Counted from the first letter of the stretch, positions 8,308 to 15,904 are shown. The stretch: DNA of 64,000 nucleotides from Cellulophaga fucicola (GCF_900119145.1 NZ_FPIY01000002.1:186001-250000), one strand, 5' to 3'. The notes: generated by a model from the letters alone, not told the origin. Program-made: numbers and translations.

Positions 8308-9177
8308 CTATTTTTTTTTATCTCTAATAGCTTTTTGTACCTCCAACGCTCTATCGGCAGCAAAAATATCTATACCAAGTTTAGCCCATTCTTTATAAAG
8401 ATGATCTCCTTTTGCAGCTGCTTGCCTATCTAAGTTACCTAAAGTACCTAACATACACATAACTCCTTTTTTATGTAATTTGTTATATAATGATGGGTCT
8501 GATAACTTTGTTCCTGTAAAAGCAACCATATTTTTCCACGGTATACCAGAATTAGCAGCCCTGTTAAACTCTTCCATATTTCTAATACTTACAGATAGTA
8601 CTACCTTAGGATTTAGTTTATATAGTTTTTGAGCTGTTTCTATGGAGTAAGTAATAATAACCGACTGATTTAACGCATCATTTTCTTCTATAAAATGCAG
8701 CACCTCTTCAGGGTCTACACTTCGTTTAATATCTACAGTAAGTATGGCATTATCTTTTTTTGCCCAATCTAACACATCTTTAAATAACGGAATTTTAAAA
8801 TCTACAATAGAGTCAAAATTATCTTTTAGTTTAAGTTTAGATAGCACTTCCCAATTGTTTTGGTCTACCCTACCAAAACCTGTAGATGTTCTCTCTAGCG
8901 CATTATCATGCATTAATAGTAAAACACCATCTTTGCTTTTTGCTACATCAATTTCAAACAGCGCATTAGGTATGTGCTTTTTAACGTATTGCATTGTTTC
9001 TAAACAATTCTCAGGATAGCCAACATAACCTTTACCACCGCGGTGAGCACTAACTAATAGCTCACGATTCTCTACATAACTAAAGTAAGTTTGTAATGTC
9101 TTCTCCTGTTTATTTTTTCCGTTACAACCAATAAATAAAAATGAAATTAATAGAATAGGAATTAATAGTTTTTTCAT
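8308..9177 (-). CDS. Glycerophosphodiester phosphodiesterase family lipoprotein
   Basis: The 289-aa protein has a lipobox (FLFIGC, Cys18) and a GDPD TIM-barrel domain. Catalytic residues are visible: His45-Arg46 in SAHRGG, Glu56 in YPENCLE, Glu76 and Asp78 in FEIDVAKSKDG, and His90 in LLMHD. The family hydrolyses glycerophosphodiesters to sn-glycerol 3-phosphate and an alcohol with a divalent metal. Being a lipoprotein it should act in the periplasm or on the outer membrane. Single gene, with the accessory island beginning just upstream. Confidence 0.85.
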   Translation of the reverse strand: MKKLLIPILLISFLFIGCNGKNKQEKTLQTYFSYVENRELLVSAHRGGKGYVGYPENCLETMQYVKKHIPNALFEIDVAKSKDGVLLLMHDNALERTSTGFGRVDQNNWEVLSKLKLKDNFDSIVDFKIPLFKDVLDWAKKDNAILTVDIKRSVDPEEVLHFIEENDALNQSVIITYSIETAQKLYKLNPKVVLSVSIRNMEEFNRAANSGIPWKNMVAFTGTKLSDPSLYNKLHKKGVMCMLGTLGNLDRQAAAKGDHLYKEWAKLGIDIFAADRALEVQKAIRDKKK

Positions 9178-9468
9178 AGTTTTTTTAATAGTATTTAGTT
9201 CTTTCTCTGTAACAGAATTTTAAATTTTGAGCCGCTGTATAGAGCCTGTGATATGTTTTAAGCGCCTAAATTAATGAAAAAAATGAATAAAAGTCCCGAA
9301 GTATTAGAACCACTACTCTTACGCTTAACTATTATTTTGTTTTTAACTTATTATTATTAAAAGCCTGCCAAAGCATCTAAATAAAAATTTAGCGGACTTT
9401 ATAAATATATACAGACCTTTCGGTTTTGCCCTAAAGTCAACATTAAGCTCAGGTGTTTTGTTAACTGC
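9178..9468. other. Non-coding gap at the edge of the cassette-like island
   Basis: This 291-bp gap holds no convincing gene. Positions 9385-9400 read AAATTTAGCGGACTTT. The motif TTAGCGGACTT recurs at 39023-39033 and, with one change, at 40786-40796. Followed by the pyrimidine-rich stretch to the GTTAAC at about 9460, this looks like a diverged cassette-boundary palindrome after the DUF4238 gene. A 28-codon plus-strand ORF at 9274 was dismissed. Confidence 0.45.
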
Positions 9469-10382
9469 TTACTTTTCAGGAAAAACTTTGTTGATAAATT
9501 CGTTGAGAGTGTTTTCATTGCTGCAATAAATGTTAGCTGTTCTATTTACAGCTGAACCATAATTCAATTGAAATATTTCTTCAGAATTAACCTTTTGATA
9601 GGAAATTCTATTGGTCGACTCATAGAATTCAGGGTTGTGAAAACCTAAAGCAAGTTTTGATGAAATTGGAATAAAATGATAGAGATCATCAATATATTTT
9701 GTATCAAAGAAAGCTTTGTTTTTATCTACACTGTACCCTGGTGCATCTGTTGTAATAAATATATCTTCTTTTTCTTTTGGACTATAAATAACTATATTGT
9801 AATTGACGACTCGATTTAAAACCGACTTAAAAACAACATTATCGTTAGAATGTAGTCTCAGTATTGAATTGTTATGAAGTTCCTTTGGCTTTGGAATACT
9901 CGATAAAAGATAATTAATAACTAACTTAGCTCTTCGAATCAATTGAGGATTATCTATTTTTTCTATTTCAGAGTTAAATTCATCAATACTCTTAATATAC
10001 TGTTCATTAATTTTTTCTTGAGTGTAACCTTTCCGGAATCTAGGATTTCTTGATTTCATACTGAGTAAAAAAAAGCCAAATCAGGGATTTCCTGGACACT
10101 CAATAATTGCTTATCCGCCTTTTCAACAATATCTTCAATAAAGTGTTTTTCATACCAAAAAGCATTACGTTCAATGACATCTATATTTAATTTGTGATAA
10201 TCAGCTATTCTTGAATCTAAATTATAAAAGTCCCCATGAAAACATATCGAATTGATATGATACTTTTTAGGTTGACTCCATTTATTACCTGCTTCAAAAA
10301 ATTGTGTAGCGAAAATTTCTTCCGAGTCTGATACTGAGAAATGCTTCAAGTAAGATTTTGGCACATAATGTTGGTTTTCCAT
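9469..10382 (-). pseudogene. DUF4238 protein gene broken by a one-base frameshift
   Basis: The family start MENQHYVPKSYLKHFS lies at 10382; an upstream in-frame ATG at 10397 falls inside the cassette palindrome and is less likely. The frame ends at 10056 after LAFFYSV, but a second frame from 10059 carries the rest (MKSRNPRFRK... to FPEK), including the typical IFITTDAPG core. Adding one T to the 8-base run at 10067-10074 fuses them as LAFFLLSMKSRNPRF, the expected DUF4238 order. This may be a real lesion, a switchable tract or a sequencing error. DUF4238 proteins are common accessory genes of unknown function. Confidence 0.75.
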
Positions 10383-10397
10383 TTTGATATATTGCAT

Positions 10398-10524
10398 CTA
10401 ACGGTTTGGCTATGATTTCGGTCTGGGAAATCCGTTAGGATTTTTCAGGATCGGAATCGAGCCAAATTAAAAGTAGTAATTTTTTTTAGACTAAAAAGTA
10501 AGACTGAATTATAGCCATTGTTAG
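10398..10524 (-). repeat. attC-like imperfect palindrome (between RDD and DUF4238 genes)
   Basis: Read on the gene strand it begins GCTAACAATGGCTAT and ends ATAGCCAAACCGTTAG. CTAAC pairs with GTTAG and GGCTAT with ATAGCC, separated by short unequal spacers, the R-spacer-L layout of integron attC sites. The GTTAG end lies 15 nt ahead of the DUF4238 start codon, as expected for cassette junctions. No integrase is present in the window. Confidence 0.6.
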
Positions 10525-10533
10525 CTGTAGTTT

Positions 10534-10953
10534 TTACTTTTTAACCACTAGAGTTTTTGCGATTATATCACCAATTCTCTGTTTTTTGTCAGTCGATTTT
10601 ACAACGACAAATGCAACTAATCCAAAACACCAGTTTATATCTATAATGTCAGAAAGTCTTCTTTTAATGGTTTGCCCTATTGTTAATTCTTCTCCGTTTT
10701 CTGAAATAATTTTAAGTCCAACCGTCCAATGTCCCAAAGTCGAACAAAATTTCCATTCGCAAATTGGCAAGTATAAGAACCAAAATAAAAAAGGAACTAA
10801 CCCCTTGAGTCCACTTACTTTAAATCCACCGTCCTCAGATGGTTCACCGAATTGGTATATATAAACAATAGTAAAGCAAAATATCAGAATGTAATCAATT
10901 AGAGTAGCGACAATGCGGAGTCCGGTATTTGATTCGTAGGTATCTATATTCAT
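10534..10953 (-). CDS. RDD family membrane protein
   Basis: The 139-aa protein has the RDD order: an N-terminal Arg in the first membrane helix (GLRIVATLIDYILIF, about 11-25) with an Asp two turns on, a second helix (about 48-64), the linker WTVGLKIISENGEELTIGQ with its Arg-rich follow-up KRRLSD, and a third helix. RDD proteins are small inner-membrane proteins; some are ion exchangers, most have no known role. It sits as a lone gene between a D-like element upstream and an attC-like palindrome downstream, typical of a single-gene cassette. Confidence 0.8.
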   Translation of the reverse strand: MNIDTYESNTGLRIVATLIDYILIFCFTIVYIYQFGEPSEDGGFKVSGLKGLVPFLFWFLYLPICEWKFCSTLGHWTVGLKIISENGEELTIGQTIKRRLSDIIDINWCFGLVAFVVVKSTDKKQRIGDIIAKTLVVKK

Positions 10954-10976
10954 TAAAGTATTTGGTTAAATTACAG

Positions 10977-11110
10977 CTAACTAGTTAGTGACAGCAATTA
11001 ATTACATTTTTCCTACAATATAAAAATATTTTTTTGTAGTACATATGTACAACAATCTATTTTAATATAAACCCATAAAAAAAACCATAAGCACATATGT
11101 TAATGGGTTT
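10977..11110 (-). repeat. D-like element, diverged copy with terminator hairpin
   Basis: This shares GCTAACTAGTTAGT, GCAATTAATT and TTTTTCCTACAATATAAAAA with the 260-bp blocks at 15905 and 17763 but lacks about 35 bp from their middle. The conserved inverted repeat CTACAA/TTGTAG is at 11013-11018/11034-11039. A hairpin AAAACCATAA/TTAATGGGTTT (11081-11110) matches the position of the terminator in the larger copies, and would end the SUKH transcript. CTAACTAGTTAG is a perfect 12-bp palindrome, like two attC ends fused together. Confidence 0.55.
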
Positions 11111-11136
11111 AGTTTTCTTACTTGCTAAGGTTTAAA

Positions 11137-11685
11137 TTAGGTACTAGACTTCTCATTTATATACTCTAAGTAATCTTCTTCTAGCTTATCTATTTCAGCA
11201 ATTAAAAAATCGTATATGTTACCTTCAAATACTTCAATATCGGTTTCGTCATATTTGTCGTGTTCAATGGTTATAACACCATTATTTGTGTAAGCTCTAT
11301 ACCCATTGCCTGTTTTCTTAAAAAACATCTGACCAAGGGTTTTCTCTTTATACTCTAATGCTTCTTGGTTTTTCTCTTCAAAAGTCATCCAAGCCGGAGT
11401 TTCTTCGTCCTTAGATAGCCCGTAAACAAAAAAGCCATACCCAAATTTCCAGGCAGGCATAACATCATATACTTTTGGTCTTCTCCACACCTCTTCTTTC
11501 ACCTCAAAAAGTAAGGTGCCAAATGTTACTAAAAAATCTTTTACATCTTCGCTAAATACATAACCACTACTTTTTTCGTAGGCTGTAATTTGCCCTACTG
11601 TTGCTGGGTCTGCTACAGAACCAAGTACTACAAAATCATCATTTAGTCTATTTTTACGCTCCCAAAAAGTTTCTTTTGTTGTCAT
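11137..11685 (-). CDS. SMI1/KNR4 (SUKH) family protein
   Basis: The 182-aa protein fits the SUKH fold: an N-terminal helix, the phrase TAYEKSSGYVFSEDVKDFLVTFGT (about 33-56) that corresponds to the conserved proline/glycine-containing start of the SUKH core, and a C-terminal acidic region. SUKH proteins in bacteria are often immunity proteins against polymorphic toxins, yet no toxin gene lies next to it. It is one of several single-gene units in the island, between the D-like element and a repeat-bearing 46-bp gap. Confidence 0.7.
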   Translation of the reverse strand: MTTKETFWERKNRLNDDFVVLGSVADPATVGQITAYEKSSGYVFSEDVKDFLVTFGTLLFEVKEEVWRRPKVYDVMPAWKFGYGFFVYGLSKDEETPAWMTFEEKNQEALEYKEKTLGQMFFKKTGNGYRAYTNNGVITIEHDKYDETDIEVFEGNIYDFLIAEIDKLEEDYLEYINEKSST

Positions 11686-11693
11686 ATATAGTT

Positions 11694-11721
11694 CTTACTT
11701 TTTAACCACAGTACTTTGTTA
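11694..11721 (-). repeat. 28-bp repeat, tail-like copy 1 (pairs with 16165-16192)
   Basis: On the gene strand it reads TAACAAAGTACTGTGGTTAA then AAAGTAAG. It matches 16165-16192 almost fully. The part GTGGTTAAAAAGTAA equals the last codons of the RDD gene (VVKK stop at 10534). It may therefore be a stranded 3' end of an RDD-type or similar cassette gene. GCCTAAC overlaps its upstream side, like the leading end of an attC site. Confidence 0.5.
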
Positions 11722-11731
11722 GGCATAGTGT

Positions 11732-12571
11732 TTATCTATTTTTTTTAATCATATTATCAATATTCGTTTCTTTCTCAATTAATGGTTTCCAAGTTTTAGG
11801 AATGAAATCAGTAAGTCTATTTTTTCTAAATTTAGGAAGTCCTTTAATTGTCCAAAAGAATTCTTCTACGTCAGTTAAATCATTAGGTTTATCAATTTTC
11901 CATTGAACTAATCTTCCATTTTTATTTATAAAATCGTGTATTAAGTCTTGAATACGATTCTGATGGTTAGAATTTAGAAGTTCCCAGTAAGAAATGAATA
12001 GTTCCCCTAATTTTTCGACCATATGAGTTTGATTAAAATTTAATCTGTCATCGAGTACAGCTTCTTTAAAGTAGGCTAAATGTTCATTATAATCCTCATT
12101 TTCATAATTCGGAATATTATTTTTTTTAAAGTGCTTTTTTAGCTTGTTTTTAATTATTGTTAGATGATAATAACTATGTTTTGAATAATTCGATTGAAAG
12201 TTTATTAGTTCCGCAAAAGAGATTTCAAAGTCAATGTCATATGGTGATATATAATATTTATAAAATCTTTTCTTAAAAAAGAATTCTTTGGTTTTTTTTA
12301 TTGTTTGAAGAAATTGATTAAAATCATCATTGTGTTTATATTTAACACAAAAATCTTCCATTAAATTAAATAAGGAAACTCTTTTCTTTGGGTCAAGTGG
12401 TGATTCAAAAGAAGTATTTAAAAATTCATTTAAGCGTATAAAAAATAAATCAGCTCTTTCATCATCGTGGAAATATACCATTGATTTGTCATTAGTCAAT
12501 TCAAATATAGTAGGACTAATTATAGTCAGAGAAAAGCTTGTGTATTGTTCGATTAATAATCTTACGTCCAT
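11732..12571 (-). CDS. Hypothetical protein, 279 aa (cassette gene)
   Basis: This is a soluble protein with a lysine-rich, aromatic-rich composition and no signal or membrane segment. Nothing in it matched a family I know. It lies between the tail-like repeat at its 3' side and a clear attC-like palindrome (12584-12714) 12 nt upstream of its start codon, so it looks like a cargo gene of the cassette array. Full-length open frame and normal codon use support it as real. Confidence 0.55.
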   Translation of the reverse strand: MDVRLLIEQYTSFSLTIISPTIFELTNDKSMVYFHDDERADLFFIRLNEFLNTSFESPLDPKKRVSLFNLMEDFCVKYKHNDDFNQFLQTIKKTKEFFFKKRFYKYYISPYDIDFEISFAELINFQSNYSKHSYYHLTIIKNKLKKHFKKNNIPNYENEDYNEHLAYFKEAVLDDRLNFNQTHMVEKLGELFISYWELLNSNHQNRIQDLIHDFINKNGRLVQWKIDKPNDLTDVEEFFWTIKGLPKFRKNRLTDFIPKTWKPLIEKETNIDNMIKKNR

Positions 12572-12583
12572 TTTTTTACATTA

Positions 12584-12714
12584 TGCCTAACGTTTAGTAT
12601 ATGAAAAGTAGCAGATTTATGTATGCTAATTTTCAGTTAAAAGCAAAGATAGCAGAAAAGAACTAAACCTTGAGGTTTGCTCTTAACTGCTATTTTTTAT
12701 ATACATTGTTGGCA
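12584..12714 (-). repeat. attC-like imperfect palindrome (between YggS-like and 279-aa genes)
   Basis: On the gene strand it begins TGCCAACAATGTATAT and ends ATATACTAAACGTTAGGCA. GCCAAC pairs with GTTAGGC, and an inner arm AATAGCAG (12687-12694) pairs with CTGCTACT (12607-12614). The ending GTTAGGC is the classic integron core. It lies 12 nt ahead of the 279-aa gene start. This is the best attC-like candidate in the window. Confidence 0.65.
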
Positions 12715-12735
12715 ATAGTACTTTATTTGATGTTG

Positions 12736-13461
12736 CTATTCAGTTTCATTCCAATAAAAGCTGTCAGGATAAATTCTATCTCCAAAAATAGCTGTACCTA
12801 CTCTTACTATTGTTGCACCTTCTTCAATAGCAATTTCTAAATCTCCGCTCATACCCATTGATAATTCCGTCATCTTAACATTGGGCATTTTCAAGTTGAT
12901 TATTTCTTCTTGAATTTTCTTTAATAGCTGAAAACATTTTCTAATTTCAGTTGATTGTGAACTTAATAAGCCAATAGTCATAAGTCCTTTGATGCGAATA
13001 TTATTAAATTTAGACACTTCATTTACCAAGTCAATAGCGTGCTCTGGTAAAACTCCAAATTTACTATCTTCAAAAGAGGTGTTTACTTGGATATAAACAT
13101 CTATCTTTTTTTGTTCAAATTCTAATCTTTTTTGTAATTTTTCGGCAATTGACAGCCTATCTATAGATTCTATACAAGTAGCCCACTTTAATACTTCTTT
13201 TATTTTGTTAGATTGTAAATGACCGATAAAATGTACTTCGGTATTTTGCTCTTTTAAAGCTGTACATTTCTGTTTTAATTCCTGAACCTTGTTTTCTCCA
13301 ATAAGATTTTCTCCTTCTTTTAAAGCATAATTTATTCGATTTGAATCTACAGTTTTAGTAGCTAACAATAAACGAACACTTTCTGTATTTCTGTTTGCGT
13401 TTTTACAAGATTGTTCTATTCTATTGTGTATAATCTTGAGGTTATGACTGATATTTTCCAT
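12736..13461 (-). CDS. YggS-type pyridoxal-phosphate-binding protein
   Basis: The 241-aa protein is full length for the PLPBP/YggS family, which has an alanine-racemase-like N-terminal fold, binds PLP and maintains PLP balance without a known catalytic reaction. The PLP lysine is Lys36 in LLLATKTVD. Other family marks are GENKVQEL (about 54-61), HFIGHLQSNK (about 76-85) and the phosphate loop LSMGMSGDLEIAI near 200. It lies 2 bp after the MarR gene and is the last gene of the operon. This may be an extra, horizontally acquired copy, because it sits in the cassette island away from its usual neighbours. Confidence 0.88.
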   Translation of the reverse strand: MENISHNLKIIHNRIEQSCKNANRNTESVRLLLATKTVDSNRINYALKEGENLIGENKVQELKQKCTALKEQNTEVHFIGHLQSNKIKEVLKWATCIESIDRLSIAEKLQKRLEFEQKKIDVYIQVNTSFEDSKFGVLPEHAIDLVNEVSKFNNIRIKGLMTIGLLSSQSTEIRKCFQLLKKIQEEIINLKMPNVKMTELSMGMSGDLEIAIEEGATIVRVGTAIFGDRIYPDSFYWNETE

Positions 13462-13463
13462 TT

Positions 13464-14039
13464 TTATGCTGTCATTTTATGATCTGGACAATCTATTTGA
13501 AGTTCCTCTTTTTTAAGGGCTGTTCCTAGTAGATTGCAATAATTGGTATTACCTTTTTTCTCATAATGAAAACAGGTTAGACACATACGTTGTGTGGAAA
13601 TTATTTTTTGCTGATTTAATTGATAGATAATACTCAAAATATTCGCTAATAAGTTTTCTTTTTCAATTGTAGTTAAACTGTCTATCGACTTGTTTAAAAC
13701 AGAGGTAAAACCCTTTGCTTTATTTACAATTTCGTTCCCTTTTTTTGTTAGTTTGACTGTAAAACTTCTAGAATCAGATGAATTTATTTTTTTTGAAAGT
13801 AGTTCTTTTTTAATAAGTACTTTGACCGAATCGCTAATCGTGGCTTTTGTTAAATCAAACTCATTTGCTAAAAAACTCACTTTCAAATTTTCTTGTTTAT
13901 GGGAAGCACAAAAAAGTAAAATTTGGATTTGAATAGGACTTATTTTATACAATTTGCTTTCCTCCCAAAGTAAAACCCTAAATGCTTTTGCAATACGCTC
14001 TAAACCGTAGGTTATTTTTTGATTAATTGATTGATTCAT
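13464..14039 (-). CDS. MarR family regulator with C-terminal four-cysteine extension
   Basis: The 191-aa protein has a winged helix-turn-helix at about 30-110, with the recognition helix near TKATISDSVKVLIKK and the wing DSRSFTVKLT. Beyond residue 145 is an added tail with Cys153, Cys156, Cys168 and Cys184 (CLTCFHYE...YCN...DCPDH), a spacing suited to Zn or Fe-S binding. That suggests a redox or metal input. The gene overlaps the AAA ATPase gene by 17 nt and is followed by YggS after 2 bp. The likely targets are the two palindromic operators at 14790-14802 and 15761-15779. The regulatory link is inference. Confidence 0.8.
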   Translation of the reverse strand: MNQSINQKITYGLERIAKAFRVLLWEESKLYKISPIQIQILLFCASHKQENLKVSFLANEFDLTKATISDSVKVLIKKELLSKKINSSDSRSFTVKLTKKGNEIVNKAKGFTSVLNKSIDSLTTIEKENLLANILSIIYQLNQQKIISTQRMCLTCFHYEKKGNTNYCNLLGTALKKEELQIDCPDHKMTA

Positions 14040-14766
14040 CTTGCTCTATTTTGGTCAATTCACTTTCTTCTATACTATTTACTATGTTATTTTTTATGGC
14101 ACGAAATGCAACATCTTTTGCTTCTGCATATGATAAATTATATTTTCTCCCGATACTTCTAAACTCTTTTGGGAATTGAGTTATTAAAGTATCATAATAA
14201 GCATCTAATTGATTATTTGAAGGTTTAATAAATTCTAACTTTAATTGAAAACGCCTTAATAACGCAGTATCGATAATTTTTGAATTATTGGTTGCTGCAA
14301 TGAGTAATGTTTGGGATGGCAACTGGTCGATTAACTGAATAACAGTATTTACAAGTCGTTTCATTTCGCCAGAGTCTTTATTGTCATAATCCCTTATTTT
14401 TCCGATAGAATCAAATTCATCCAAAAAAAGAACTGAGTTTTCTCTTGAAGCTTTTTTGAAAACTTCGGTTACATTTTTTGCGGTTTGCCCTAATCTGGAA
14501 TCAACAATACCACCTAAATTTAAGATGATAATTTTTTTGTTTAAATATTTGGCAATTGCTTTTGCCGTAGTTGTTTTTCCGCAACCAGTATGACCAAAAA
14601 GCAACAGTTTGTTATCTACGGGAAGGTTAAATTCTTCTAGTCTTTTTAGATGTTTAAACTCTTTTAGTAACTGCTTTAGTTCTATTCTATTCGTTTTACT
14701 TAAATGGATTTTATCTAAATCTAAAACTTCACTTTTTACGTTTACTATTAAATCATATAATGCCAT
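14023..14766 (-). CDS. AAA+ ATPase
   Basis: A single AAA+ domain fills this protein: Walker A GHTGCGKTT (about 58-66 from the ATG), Walker B VLFLDEFD (about 112-119), sensor 1 ATNN (about 158-161) and the arginine pair LLRRF near 171. It is related to the SpoVK/FtsH-type AAA branch but has no protease or membrane part. The start is set at ATG 14766. An upstream TTG at 14787 lies inside the predicted -7 box (TAACTTTG, 14785-14792), so it cannot be in the transcript from that promoter. It overlaps the MarR gene by 17 nt. A role remodelling an oxidised target is possible but unproven. Confidence 0.8.
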   Translation of the reverse strand: MALYDLIVNVKSEVLDLDKIHLSKTNRIELKQLLKEFKHLKRLEEFNLPVDNKLLLFGHTGCGKTTTAKAIAKYLNKKIIILNLGGIVDSRLGQTAKNVTEVFKKASRENSVLFLDEFDSIGKIRDYDNKDSGEMKRLVNTVIQLIDQLPSQTLLIAATNNSKIIDTALLRRFQLKLEFIKPSNNQLDAYYDTLITQFPKEFRSIGRKYNLSYAEAKDVAFRAIKNNIVNSIEESELTKIEQDESIN

Positions 14767-14784
14767 TAAAAATGTATTTGAGGA

Positions 14785-14802
14785 CAAAGTTAGTAATCCT
14801 AA
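14785..14802 (-). promoter_or_regulatory. Promoter with palindromic operator ahead of AAA-MarR-YggS genes
   Basis: On the minus strand TTAGGATTACTAA (14790-14802) runs into the -7 box TAACTTTG (14785-14792). The same TTAGGA...TTACTA order precedes the -7 box of the thioredoxin-like gene at 15755-15779. A shared operator bound by the local MarR protein would explain both. Confidence 0.5.
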
Positions 14803-14812
14803 TCATTAGAAG

Positions 14813-15166
14813 CTAAACTTTATTAAGAATATATACCCAGGCTTTGTTTCCAGATTTAAACTTTTTTTGTACTCTTTTATAAGCTGAAACTTCATATTTA
14901 TCCGTTTCTAAAAGTTCATTCTCTGTGATTTCAAAAATTACACCATCTATAAAATCACTTTTATTTTTTGAGGGTACAGCAATAGGATGAAACTTTTTTC
15001 CACTTTTTGTTATAACATTTTCATTTAAGATTTCTTGTTGCTTAATTTCAAAGCCTTCAAGTGTGTCAATTTTTCCTATTAGCTTTCTGCCGTACGTTTC
15101 TATTTGTACTTTTTTCAGTTGTAGAGTACCGTAAGAAAATAAAAAATGAGTGCTTTTGTTTTTCAT
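14813..15166 (-). CDS. Gamma-glutamylcyclotransferase-like (AIG2-like) protein
   Basis: The 117-aa protein begins with the family mark FLFSYGTLQ (about 8-16) followed by a beta-rich core, GVIFEITENELLETDKYE (about 75-92, with the Asp/Glu dyad region) and a tyrosine-rich end. The GGCT-like fold forms 5-oxoproline from gamma-glutamyl amines in characterised members; the bacterial small members are mostly untested. The gene starts 3 bp after the DUF2024 gene. In a redox operon, turnover of gamma-glutamyl thiols is an appealing inference. Confidence 0.75.
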   Translation of the reverse strand: MKNKSTHFLFSYGTLQLKKVQIETYGRKLIGKIDTLEGFEIKQQEILNENVITKSGKKFHPIAVPSKNKSDFIDGVIFEITENELLETDKYEVSAYKRVQKKFKSGNKAWVYILNKV

Positions 15167-15169
15167 TGA

Positions 15170-15424
15170 TTAACAATTTTCCATTTCAATAATAAAATAT
15201 CCATTTTCTTTAATTTCTTTTTCAATATGAGTAGGCGCAACTTCTATATGACAAAATTTGCATTCTTTTGTATTTAATTTATAATTAACTAAACCTTTAC
15301 TTTGTAAGTAGCCTTTCCCGTAATTAAGTACATTTTTGAGCGTTTCATTTTCTTCTGTAAGAATATCAAAATGCATTAATTGATTGTTTTTAGGTACGTA
15401 CGTGTCGTAGACTGATATTTTCAT
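15170..15424 (-). CDS. DUF2024 family protein
   Basis: This 84-aa protein matches DUF2024 over its length: MKISVYDTYVPKNNQLMHFD at the start, then ECKFCHIEVAPTHIE (Cys-x2-Cys-His, about 54-68) and the ending GYFIIEMENC. The CxxCH and the final Cys look like metal or redox centres. Function unknown. It follows the terminator at 15439-15475 and leads the GGCT-like gene by 3 bp, so expression here probably depends on partial read-through or an internal start. Confidence 0.85.
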   Translation of the reverse strand: MKISVYDTYVPKNNQLMHFDILTEENETLKNVLNYGKGYLQSKGLVNYKLNTKECKFCHIEVAPTHIEKEIKENGYFIIEMENC

Positions 15425-15438
15425 ATTTTTTTGTTAAA

Positions 15439-15475
15439 TTAAACTGGCGTGTAATGGAATTACACGCCAGTTTAA
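15439..15475 (-). terminator. Hairpin terminator after the thioredoxin-like gene
   Basis: A 17-bp perfect stem (15439-15455 and 15459-15475) with a 3-nt loop lies 9 nt past the stop of the thioredoxin-like gene, with T-rich sequence following on the minus strand. It should cut most transcription before the DUF2024 gene and so set a high ratio of the first gene to the rest. Confidence 0.85.
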
Positions 15476-15484
15476 AAGTTTAGA

Positions 15485-15718
15485 TTAGCCTTTTACATCT
15501 GCCATAGATGCACCAAAGTTAATATGCAATGTGTTCCCATTAGGTGTTACTAATGCAGGAACAGAATTTACACCAGCATTTTCTGCTTCTTGTATTCTAC
15601 TTCTGTCTTCTCCAATGTTTACAACTTCTACATTGTTTTCTCCAACTAAATTAATAATATCGTGCTCTGCACTAATGCATACAGGACAGCCAGCGTGATA
15701 AAAAATTGATTTACTCAT
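15485..15718 (-). CDS. Glutaredoxin/thioredoxin-like protein, CPVC
   Basis: The 77-aa protein has a beta strand then HAGCPVCISAE with redox Cys11 and Cys14, and NSVPALVTPNG (about 50-60) with the cis-proline that glutaredoxin and thioredoxin folds need. It lacks the glutathione-binding marks of classical glutaredoxin. The product probably works as a small disulfide reductase. It is the first gene of the island operon and has its own promoter with two palindromes (15737-15779). A strong terminator follows. Confidence 0.8.
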   Translation of the reverse strand: MSKSIFYHAGCPVCISAEHDIINLVGENNVEVVNIGEDRSRIQEAENAGVNSVPALVTPNGNTLHINFGASMADVKG

Positions 15719-15736
15719 TTTGTATATTTTTAATTT

Positions 15737-15779
15737 TCAGCAATATTGCTGACACAAACATAGTAAGGATTCCTAACTA
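15737..15779 (-). promoter_or_regulatory. Promoter and two palindromes ahead of the thioredoxin-like gene
   Basis: The -7 box TATGTTTG is at 15755-15762 on the minus strand. Upstream, 15761-15779 is the imperfect palindrome TAGTTAGGAATCCTTACTA, resembling the operator before the AAA gene. Downstream, 15737-15752 is the perfect 16-bp palindrome TCAGCAATATTGCTGA, placed around the start site. The layout suits repression by a dimeric regulator such as the nearby MarR protein. Confidence 0.5.
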
Positions 15780-15904
15780 AAAAAAGTATTTCAACAAATT
15801 TTGCTTCATTTTTTTTAAAATGGTAGTTTAAGTTGTTTTAAAAATTGTAAGTACTGAAAAATGTTTTTGGATGGAAATTTAGTTTGTAGGTGTGTCCTGT
15901 ATTA

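Noticed and set aside
9274-9360. 28-codon plus-strand ORF MKKMNKSPEVLEPLLLRLT...
   Set aside because: Too short, no RBS or promoter support, and in a region with cassette-boundary repeat sequence. Most likely chance.
11137-11685. SUKH protein as part of a toxin-immunity pair
   Set aside because: SUKH proteins are often immunity proteins, but no toxin-like gene is adjacent. The cassette setting explains a lone copy better.
14767-14787. TTG start for the AAA ATPase at 14787
   Set aside because: The TTG lies inside the predicted -7 box TAACTTTG and the added residues (MSSNTFL) have no support. ATG 14766 is used.
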